Shown here: positions 1 to 4,764 of the stretch, piece after piece
How positions within the stretch are numbered: position 1 is the stretch's first letter
Layout of the letters: each line of letters begins with the position of its first letter
NCBI GenBank assembly: GCA_964428935.1
Contig: CAYSAG010000253.1
Location: 1-7,568, forward strand
Reading direction: 5' to 3'
Source of the DNA: JAADHY01 sp964428935
Lineage (GTDB): Bacteria; Planctomycetota; Planctomycetia; Planctomycetales; Planctomycetaceae
DNA length: 7,568 nt
The notes under the pieces: generated by a model
The model's database searches: none
Seen by the model: only the letters and a program-made list of their open reading frames with translations
What the model was told of the DNA's origin: nothing
Program-made: the position numbers and the translations under genes

Positions 1-807
1 CCCCATGGCCCACAGGACAATGTCGAAGTGGTGGACACCCCATGCCACCTGGTGGCCGGCGCCCGACAGCTTGAACCAGTCGTACCCGTAGTCGTAGTAA
101 ATGTTCGGGTTGTAGCGCCGGTAGGGTGCGGGACCAACGTAGAAGTCCCAGTCCAGTTCGGGCGGCGGGTCGCAGTCGGGCGGAAAGCCGCGGCCCGGCC
201 ACCAGTTCTCGTAGTCCCAAACCTTCACTTCGGAAATCTCACCCAGCTTGCCCGACTGAATGATTTCGACCGCCTTGCGGTAGTGTTCCTGGCTTCGTTG
301 CTGAGTTCCAATTTGGACAATGCGGTTGTACTTCTTCGCCGCCTCAATGGCGTACTTGCCTTCTCCAATGCAGTTGCCCAACGGCTTTTCGACGTACACG
401 TCTTTGTCCGCTTGGCAGGCGGCAATGGTAATGAGCACGTGCCAGTGGGCCTGGGTGGCGACAATGACGGCGTCAATGTTCTTGTCTTCCAGCAGCTTTC
501 GAAAGTCGTGGTACGCCGCCACTCGGTTCCCGCCCGCTTTCTGCCTGGCCTGCGCCAGCCGCTTGGAGTTGACGTCGCAAACGGCAATGAACCGCACCCC
601 CGGCAGCCGCTGGAAACTGGGCATCAACTGGTTGGCGCCTCGGGCGCCGCAGCCAATCAACGCCAGATTAATGGTGTCGTTCGGCCCGGGTCTGGCTGAA
701 GCCCCCGCCGCGTACAGGCTGGCTCCCGCCCAACCGACCGTAGCCGCCGCTGTCTCCAAGAACTGGCGTCTGGTCGGTTTCCGTTTTCGGCCTGCGCTGT
801 CGCTCAT
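1..807 (-). CDS. Exported Gfo/Idh/MocA-family NAD(P)-dependent oxidoreductase, 3'-truncated by window edge
   Basis: The first 269 residues are present; the C-terminus lies beyond the left edge. The start is ATG at 807, with an AGGAGAGG ribosome site at 811-818. A twin-arginine signal opens the protein (TRRQFL, residues 12-17) followed by an alanine/glycine-rich hydrophobic stretch to about residue 38, so the enzyme is probably exported folded, with cofactor, by Tat. The mature part begins with a Rossmann fold: beta strand plus dinucleotide loop IGCGARG (51-57), acidic CDVN (77-80), the EKP motif (140-142) that contributes the family's conserved lysine, and GTQQRS (167-172). The C-terminal substrate domain begins with WWPGRGFPP and LDWDFYVGPAPYRRYNPN, a form common in exported members of Planctomycetota, Verrucomicrobiota and Bacteroidota, and contains the HHFD region (259-262). 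Family enzymes oxidise or reduce sugars and related polyols; the substrate here cannot be told. It is transcribed alone as far as visible. Confidence 0.93.
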   Translation of the reverse strand, partial: MSDSAGRKRKPTRRQFLETAAATVGWAGASLYAAGASARPGPNDTINLALIGCGARGANQLMPSFQRLPGVRFIAVCDVNSKRLAQARQKAGGNRVAAYHDFRKLLEDKNIDAVIVATQAHWHVLITIAACQADKDVYVEKPLGNCIGEGKYAIEAAKKYNRIVQIGTQQRSQEHYRKAVEIIQSGKLGEISEVKVWDYENWWPGRGFPPDCDPPPELDWDFYVGPAPYRRYNPNIYYDYGYDWFKLSGAGHQVAWGVHHFDIVLWAMG

Positions 808-836
808 CGACCTCTCCTTTCTTTCTGTCTCATTGT

Positions 837-863
837 GTGACCAACGGTCACGTCAACTGTGAC
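837..863 (-). promoter_or_regulatory. Candidate operator/promoter of the oxidoreductase (GTGACC-AAC-GGTCAC dyad)
   Basis: A perfect 6-bp dyad, GTGACC (837-842) and GGTCAC (846-851) around AAC, is followed by a third half-site GTGAC (859-863). On the minus strand TTGACG (856-851) resembles a -35 box and the dyad would lie in its spacer. No good -10 hexamer is found at the expected distance (ATGAGA at 17 bp), so the promoter call is weak. The position, 30-56 bp upstream of the ATG at 807, fits a repressor or activator site. Confidence 0.35.
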
Positions 864-1339
864 AAAGAGCCCTCACAGAACGGTTCGTTTTTTTCGTGTC
901 GGTTGAAGGCGGCGCGTTTGCCCCGCCGCGGTTTACTTGCTCGCACGCCGGCCGGCCGCGAGCTCACCTCCCAGTGGCCTGCCCGCTGAAGAAGAAGCGG
1001 ACCGCAGACGCCTGTGGCGTGGGCAGCGAAACCCAGTGGGCTCTGCGCCGCTGTGGTCTGCGTGGTCGTGCTGCTTCGGCTCGTCCGCACCATGCTACCG
1101 CAACCGCCGTGGCTGTGCACGCCAACGGCCCGGTCTGCAGAAAACGGCCAACGCCGAGCGACGGACGAGCGGTGGCGGGCCGTGTCGGAGCGGTGCTCGA
1201 AAACCCTTTTTTGGAGAAGAGCAGGGCGACGAAAAAGACGCGGGCCGCCCGTTCGCTCCTGGACACTCTGCACGAAGCGAACGGACGGCCCGCCGAGCTG
1301 CGGGTGGACTGTCTTTGCAAGCTGGTCGTGGGCGGGCGC

Positions 1340-1408
1340 CGCGGCCGTTCCGTTCGTGGAGGCTCACGCGACGTCCGCGAAGCTCGCCCGGGTTCGGAAC
1401 GGCCCGCG
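1340..1408 (-). terminator. Large inverted repeat just downstream of the amidotransferase gene
   Basis: Arms CGCGGCCGTTCCG (1340-1352) and CGGAACGGCCCGCG (1395-1408) pair over 13 bp with one bulged base. The structure starts 6 nt after the TAG at 1415-1417. The 42-nt loop can itself form small GC-rich hairpins such as CGCG-GACGT-CGCG (minus strand). There is no following U-tract in the direction of transcription, so it is either a U-less terminator or a 3'-end stabilising structure rather than a classical intrinsic terminator. Confidence 0.4.
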
Positions 1409-1414
1409 TCTGGC

Positions 1415-2185
1415 CTACGCAGCCTTGCGTCTCATTGGCAGAATGACCGGTTCAGCTCGACGCGCACACGCCTGCAAGAACGCCTCGAAGACTTGAATGT
1501 CGAGAGCCGACGCCGTGTCATTTTCCGGGTGCCACTGAATGCCCAGGCAGAACCAGTCTTCGTCGATCGACTCGAACGCTTCGACCACGCCGTCCAGCGT
1601 CTTCGCCGAGACGCGGAACAGCGGCGCGACCCGGTCGACTGCCCAGTGGTGCTGGCTGTTCACGCGAATTTCGCCCGGCCCGTAAATCTGGTCGACACGC
1701 GTGCCCGGAACAATGTTGATGACGTGACGCAGCCGCCGTTCCACGTGGTCCCGGTGCAGCAGGGCCTTGGGCACGTCCTCTGGAATGTGTTGAATCAGCG
1801 TGCCGCCGCAAACCACGTTCAACGTCTGCATTCCCACGCCAATGGCCAGAATGGGCAGCCGCATTTCGACGGCCAGCCGGCACAGGCGGCGGTCGAAGTC
1901 TTCACGACGTGCCGGCATGGGGCGCGTGGCCGGGTGCTTTTCCATTCCTTGACGCACTGGGTCCAAGTCGAGATTGGAGCCGGTCAGGACGAGACCGTCC
2001 AGCTGGCTGAGCAGCTCACGAAGGTCCTCGTCGTTGTCGATTGGCGGAAGAATGACCGGAATGCCGCCGGGCTGAGCCTGCATGACCTTGTCGTAGTAGC
2101 CGGCGTTGCACCACGTCAAAGCCACACAGTCCTTCCGCTCCGGACGGTAGTCGCCGTTGATGCCAATGATCGGTTTCGCGCCCAT
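1415..2185 (-). CDS. Class I glutamine amidotransferase-like / peptidase C26 (gamma-glutamyl-GABA hydrolase family) protein lacking the catalytic Cys
   Basis: 256 residues from ATG 2185, chosen because AGGAGGG (2192-2198) lies 6 nt upstream; the frame is open further up but without support. The fold is the PuuD-like class I GATase: start KPIIGINGDYR (4-14), DGLVLTGSNLDLDP (63-76, the family's oxyanion-side loop), the nucleophile elbow at 112-120, VNSQHHWAVD (175-184), and the His-Glu part of the triad in GIQWHPE (215-221; His219, Glu221). Family members hydrolyse gamma-glutamyl amide bonds, e.g. gamma-Glu-GABA in putrescine breakdown. Here the elbow reads AIGVGMQ instead of the usual GICRGMQ: the nucleophilic Cys is Gly116 (GGC at 1838-1840). 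The nearest Cys is 126, ten residues on. The protein is therefore probably not a normal hydrolase; it may bind its ligand, or use another chemistry. No polyamine or other pathway gene is adjacent. Confidence 0.88.
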   Translation of the reverse strand: MGAKPIIGINGDYRPERKDCVALTWCNAGYYDKVMQAQPGGIPVILPPIDNDEDLRELLSQLDGLVLTGSNLDLDPVRQGMEKHPATRPMPARREDFDRRLCRLAVEMRLPILAIGVGMQTLNVVCGGTLIQHIPEDVPKALLHRDHVERRLRHVINIVPGTRVDQIYGPGEIRVNSQHHWAVDRVAPLFRVSAKTLDGVVEAFESIDEDWFCLGIQWHPENDTASALDIQVFEAFLQACARRAEPVILPMRRKAA

Positions 2186-2338
2186 TCGGATCCCTCCTGC
2201 TTTCGCCGAACGTGACCCCAACGCACTTCCTGTGCGGAGCGCAACCGGAAACCGGTCGCGTCTGGAAAAGCGGCCGTCCGAACAGAACGGGACGGGAGAA
2301 ACGACCGACAAGCTTCAGCCGCTGACCACCGCACGCCT

Positions 2339-2366
2339 CGACCACAGCCCGGCAGCCCTGTGGTCG
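2339..2366 (-). other. Perfect 9-bp hairpin in the amidotransferase leader
   Basis: CGACCACAG (2339-2347) and CTGTGGTCG (2358-2366) are exact reverse complements around a 10-nt loop. It lies about 155 nt upstream of the start codon within the transcript predicted from the promoter at 2602-2630. No U-tract follows, so it looks like leader structure rather than a terminator. Confidence 0.5.
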
Positions 2367-2501
2367 CCAGCAGGACCCAAACGCCAGCGTCGTCCTGCCT
2401 TTCCTCAGCGGCTTGGAAAGCGACGTCGAATCCATTCGCTTCTTCCGGAACCGATCCGTCGGTCCTGTTCGGCGGCGCCACCAGACCGATGCCCCGCCAC
2501 T

Positions 2502-2526
2502 TCGAGCGGCTCACGCTGCCGCTCGA
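2502..2526 (-). other. Perfect 9-bp hairpin near the 5' end of the amidotransferase leader
   Basis: TCGAGCGGC (2502-2510) and GCCGCTCGA (2518-2526) pair exactly around a 7-nt loop. It would lie roughly 70-90 nt into the transcript from the promoter at 2602-2630. No known RNA family is recognised in or around it. Confidence 0.5.
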
Positions 2527-2601
2527 CCACCGGCCGCAGAACTCACCCCAGCAGACCACCAATTTCCAACGCGGCCAGTGTCAGATTTCCAAGCGGCGAA
2601 A

Positions 2602-2630
2602 ATATTACAAACGGCAAAACCCGTTGTCCA
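2602..2630 (-). promoter_or_regulatory. Sigma70-like promoter for the amidotransferase gene
   Basis: On the minus strand TGGACA (2630-2625) and TAATAT (2607-2602) are separated by exactly 17 bp, one and two mismatches from consensus (TTGACA/TATAAT). It sits in the most AT-rich patch of the spacer. The -35/-10 spacer contains an inverted repeat, AACGG (2610-2614) and CCGTT (2621-2625), extended imperfectly to ACAAACGG/CCGTTGT, a plausible operator. Expected transcription start is near 2595. Confidence 0.6.
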
Positions 2631-2979
2631 GAAATTGGCACATTTTGTGTTCTCGCCTGGACCAGCTACGACATGTTGTGGCTTACCCGAGCGGAGCAAC
2701 TGGTCGAGCCAGCAACGCGTCTTGAAATTCTTTCCTCGTCGCGTCCGGAATGGCGTTGAAGGTGCAGGAAGTGGGCGAGTTGGGCAGAGGCTGTTGTGTG
2801 TCGAAAGCGGGCTGTGAAGCAGAAACGAGCTGGGCGGTCGTCGACGGCAGAGGCAGGTCGCGTCGTGACGAGTCGCCAGTCGAAGGCGAGCCGAAGCGGA
2901 GATTGCACGGGGGCGAGCCAGCAGGAACGTCTGTGGACGCGAGCGGAAGCGAGCCGTCGGCCGTTCGGACGCGTGGAGC

Positions 2980-3789
2980 TCAAACGGTGCCGACCAGGAC
3001 GACCCCGACCAGCAGGTCGTACAAAGCGTGCGTGCCCACCGTCACTCCAAAGCCTCGGCTGACGAACAACACAGCGAAGAACGCGCCGGCCAGGGTTCGA
3101 AACGCGAACGTCGACCACACGAACGGTTCGCCGCTCGCTCCGACGTAGTGAGCGGCCGCGAACAGAAGGCTGGTGCTCAGAATGGCCAGCGGAGCGGCCC
3201 ACTTTCCGGGCAGGAGCAGCAGTCGGAAGGCGAAGTAGCACAACGGCAACAGCAACAGCCGAAACAAGACTTCCTCGTAAATGCCCGCCCCAAGGAAGGC
3301 CACAACCTGAGCCGCTCGAAGCCACCGCAACGAAACCGGGTCCGGTTGTCCGAAAAGAATCTGTCCGGGGACGAGCGTGTGGCCGTGCGTCGTCCACCAG
3401 CGGAACGCGACGTCTTGCACTTGAGCCAGCACGACCAGTCCGAAGGCGAACACCACGCACTCGGCGGCCATGCCCACCAGCGTCTCGGCCGAGACTCGCC
3501 AGGGAAACTTGCCGAGCAGGTGCCAGGCCAGCAACGACCCGACCAGCAACAAGGGCAGAAGGAACGGCTGGTCCGCGCCGAAGCTTCGCAACAGGTCGCG
3601 CAGCCAGAAGTCGGCTCCGTTGCGGAGCGCCTCGCTGTGGGCTCCGCCCAACAGCCAAACGCCCACCTCGTAGCCAATCAGCAACGGCAGGACGAAGACC
3701 AGGCACGTCAGCGGCTGCTTGGACTGGTGCCAGTAGTCGCGACTGGTGCGAGAAGCGGTCGGTACCAGCAGAAAACTGTCTGCGGCCAT
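2980..3789 (-). CDS. CPBP-family (CAAX/Abi type) intramembrane metalloprotease
   Basis: 269 residues from ATG 3789. An in-frame TTG two codons upstream (3795) is the alternative; neither has a clear Shine-Dalgarno. The protein is an integral membrane protein with hydrophobic segments near residues 28-48, 76-92, 105-124, 157-171, 178-194, 200-213, 230-245 and 250-268. The three motifs of the Rce1/CPBP protease family are intact: YEEVLFR (171-177, EExxxR with Glu172/Glu173 and Arg177), FAAAH (210-214, FxxxH) and HALYD (254-258, HxxxD). In characterised relatives these residues hold the metal and activate water for cleavage within the membrane; bacterial members serve in prenyl-protein processing, bacteriocin self-immunity or protein maturation, and the substrate here is unknown. 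The N-terminal YWHQSKQPLTCLVFVLPLL resembles planctomycete paralogues. It stands alone with a 975-bp upstream spacer. Confidence 0.9.
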   Translation of the reverse strand: MAADSFLLVPTASRTSRDYWHQSKQPLTCLVFVLPLLIGYEVGVWLLGGAHSEALRNGADFWLRDLLRSFGADQPFLLPLLLVGSLLAWHLLGKFPWRVSAETLVGMAAECVVFAFGLVVLAQVQDVAFRWWTTHGHTLVPGQILFGQPDPVSLRWLRAAQVVAFLGAGIYEEVLFRLLLLPLCYFAFRLLLLPGKWAAPLAILSTSLLFAAAHYVGASGEPFVWSTFAFRTLAGAFFAVLFVSRGFGVTVGTHALYDLLVGVVLVGTV

Positions 3790-3972
3790 GCCCAACAGCG
3801 CCGTTTCTCTTGGCGGTTGCGGTTGTGGTTCCGAAGCGGCACGCGGCCCGGTTGGCGAGAGCCGGTCCGCGTCGACGCGTCTGGCCAGCGTCCTTTTGCA
3901 AGACGCACTGCTGCGGGGCCGCGGCGAGCCGCGGTTCGTTCCGTCGGCGCAGACCTTCTGAAACTCTTAATC

Positions 3973-3986
3973 GGCAGACGTCTGCC
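3973..3986. repeat. 14-bp perfect palindrome in the divergent spacer
   Basis: GGCAGACGTCTGCC is its own reverse complement. It lies about 185 bp upstream of the CPBP start, next to a small AT-rich patch (CTCTTAATC), and could be the site of a dimeric regulator. No matching second copy is seen in the window; only the half GCAGACG recurs nearby at about 4000-4006. Confidence 0.4.
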
Positions 3987-4371
3987 ATTGGCTGGACTCG
4001 CAGACGCTCCGCGCCGCCTCTTTGCGCCGTACGTTGCGAAAGGCGACGCGCGGCGGCTTCGGCAGCCACGGACCGCCCCGCTTACCGTTCGGCGCCGCGG
4101 AACGCGGGCTGCTGCGGAACGCAGCCCACGGGGACGTCCGTCCGTTCTTGGTGTTGACGCAACGAGCCTAGCCGACGCCGCAGAATCCACCGTTTCCGCA
4201 GAATCGGTTCAGCCGGAAGTGCGGCCTGTGACAAGGCTGACGGTGCGACGTGTCGTTCAAGTCGCAGTGGTTCTGCGCCGATTGCAAGCTAGCGGACGGG
4301 CGTCGGCGACGGCCGTCGTTGCTCGGCCTTTCGGCCGGAGTGCGAGCGGCTGGGGCGGGAAACTTTACTGC

Positions 4372-4399
4372 TTGACGGGGAATTGCGGGGTAGTAGAAT
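4372..4399 (+). promoter_or_regulatory. Sigma70-like promoter for cysE
   Basis: TTGACG (4372-4377) and TAGAAT (4394-4399) are separated by 16 bp; each hexamer differs from consensus at one position. Transcription would begin near 4406, leaving a leader of roughly 360 nt before the cysE start at 4765. It is the best plus-strand promoter match I found in the window. Confidence 0.65.
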
Positions 4400-4410
4400 G
4401 AGCGGTGTTT

Positions 4411-4469
4411 GAGGCCGGTCCGTGGTAGTGACGCAGGCGTGACTTGCGGCGGACCGGGCCGAAAGCCTC
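4411..4469 (+). other. Structured 5' end of the cysE leader RNA (nested stem)
   Basis: CCGGTCCG (4415-4422) pairs exactly with CGGACCGG (4450-4457), and GAGG (4411-4414) with CCTC (4466-4469), leaving an apical 27-nt loop containing GTGACG...GCGTGAC. The element begins about 5 nt after the predicted transcript start. I do not recognise it as a known riboswitch, 6S, SRP or other RNA class, and its function is unknown. Confidence 0.45.
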
Positions 4470-4516
4470 CCCGGTCGTTTCTGAAGACGGCGACACGAAC
4501 GGAGCAGCCAGTACTC

Positions 4517-4594
4517 ATGTCACGCGTCCTCCAACAAGCTGCTCACCGCTTCATTCAGCTGCCGATCACCTGCGGCTGTAATCGTCCGGCGTAG
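4517..4594 (+). CDS. Possible 25-codon leader peptide ORF with Cys-Gly-Cys near its end
   Basis: ATG (4517) to TAG (4592-4594), ending LPITCGCNRPA. It lies inside the predicted cysE leader, 170 bp before cysE. Codons 19 and 21 are TGC and TGT. The last codons and stop lie within an 8-bp perfect hairpin (4583-4601), as expected if ribosome position influenced RNA folding. A GGAG at 4501-4504 is 12 nt from the ATG, a rather long spacing. Two Cys codons in 25 is suggestive but not strong, so translation and a role in cysteine sensing are speculation. Confidence 0.25.
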   Translation: MSRVLQQAAHRFIQLPITCGCNRPA

Positions 4595-4635
4595 CCGGAC
4601 GTGGAGCCTGCGGCCGCGTTCCGGTCAAGCCGGAC
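4583..4635 (+). promoter_or_regulatory. Paired hairpins with interchangeable arms in the cysE leader
   Basis: Hairpin 1: CGTCCGGC (4583-4590), loop GTA, GCCGGACG (4594-4601), perfect 8 bp. Hairpin 2: TCCGG (4620-4624) with CCGGA (4630-4634). Both right arms contain GCCGGAC (4594-4600 and 4629-4635), so the left arm of hairpin 1 can pair with either, and the left arm of hairpin 2 can pair with the right arm of hairpin 1. Such exchange is the usual architecture of attenuators, but no U-tract follows hairpin 2. GC-rich DNA produces CCGG words easily. Confidence 0.4.
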
Positions 4636-4668
4636 TTCGGGTCTCGCCGTCCAGTGGTCTCGTCTGAC

Positions 4669-4692
4669 CAGTCCGCTGCGCTGGGCTGTTTT
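4669..4692 (+). terminator. Candidate weak intrinsic terminator inside the cysE leader
   Basis: CAGTCC (4669-4674) pairs with GGGCTG (4683-4688) through six pairs, one of them G-U, around an 8-nt loop, followed directly by TTTT and then GCTTGCTTTT. An upstream hairpin TGGTC (4655-4659)/GACCA (4666-4670) overlaps its left arm by 2 nt. The stem is short, so this may not terminate efficiently. Confidence 0.3.
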
Positions 4693-4764
4693 GCTTGCTT
4701 TTCCCGAGACCACTTTTCGTTCAGCTGAGTCGCTTTGCCCTGAAAGAACACGGGGAGTCAACCA

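Larger units (their letters stand above)
808..1414. other. 607-bp spacer between oxidoreductase start and amidotransferase end
   Basis: I see no convincing gene. Several frames are open on both strands, but their translations are arginine/alanine/proline-rich with no recognisable domain and no good ribosome site. The left end (811-863) holds the oxidoreductase ribosome site and a set of GTGAC/GTCAC half-sites. An A7 tract on the minus strand (T7 at about 886-892) could act as an upstream promoter element. The right end (1340-1408) is a long inverted repeat after the amidotransferase stop. The word CCGTTC/GAACGG occurs six times here, far above expectation. Confidence 0.6.
2186..2979. other. 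794-bp spacer: leader and promoter of the amidotransferase, 3' flank of the CPBP protease
   Basis: No gene with a recognisable product. It holds a sigma70-like minus-strand promoter at 2602-2630, from which a leader of about 400 nt would run to the ATG at 2185. The leader contains two perfect 9-bp hairpins (2502-2526 and 2339-2366). A minus-strand frame starting at ATG 2435 with a GGAAG sequence upstream overlaps the amidotransferase start out of frame; I regard it as chance. Positions 2686-2979 stay open in the CPBP reading frame after its stop. Confidence 0.55.
3790..4764. other. 975-bp divergent spacer between CPBP protease and cysE
   Basis: No protein gene is convincing: open frames here translate to Arg/Ala/Pro-rich sequence. 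The left part (3790-4370) carries GC-rich inverted repeats, namely CCGCGG-CGAG-CCGCGG (3919-3934), a 14-bp palindrome (3973-3986), and GGGCTGC/GCAGCCC (4106-4127). I cannot pick a promoter for the CPBP gene. The right part (4372-4764) is the cysE promoter and long leader, described separately. Confidence 0.55.

Noticed and set aside
28..699. Plus-strand ORF antisense to the oxidoreductase
   Set aside because: Its translation follows from the opposite strand of a clearly conserved gene and has no recognisable domain.
878..893. AACG-GTT-CGTT followed by seven T on the plus strand, resembling a terminator
   Set aside because: The stem is only 4 bp and no plus-strand gene lies upstream. The tract is better read as an A-tract upstream of the minus-strand oxidoreductase promoter.
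896..2215. Long plus-strand open frame (about 440 codons) across the spacer and the amidotransferase gene
   Set aside because: It is antisense to a clearly conserved gene, its translation is Arg/His/Val-rich with no domain, and no good ribosome site precedes it. GC-rich DNA leaves such frames open by chance.
2016..2435. Minus-strand ORF from ATG 2435 with GGAAG upstream, running out of frame into the amidotransferase gene
   Set aside because: The last part is a shifted reading of the amidotransferase gene, the first part shows no domain, and the amidotransferase has its own strong ribosome site.
3092..3104. GGGTTCGAAAC resembling a tRNA T-arm
   Set aside because: It lies inside the CPBP coding sequence and no acceptor, D or anticodon arms can be built around it.
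2666..4069. Minus-strand open frame of about 467 codons covering the CPBP gene in another frame
   Set aside because: The CPBP frame has three intact family motifs and membrane segments; this one is Arg-rich and featureless.
3028..4401. Plus-strand open frame of about 457 codons antisense to the CPBP gene
   Set aside because: Gln/Arg-rich low-complexity translation that mirrors the CPBP gene, with no domain.
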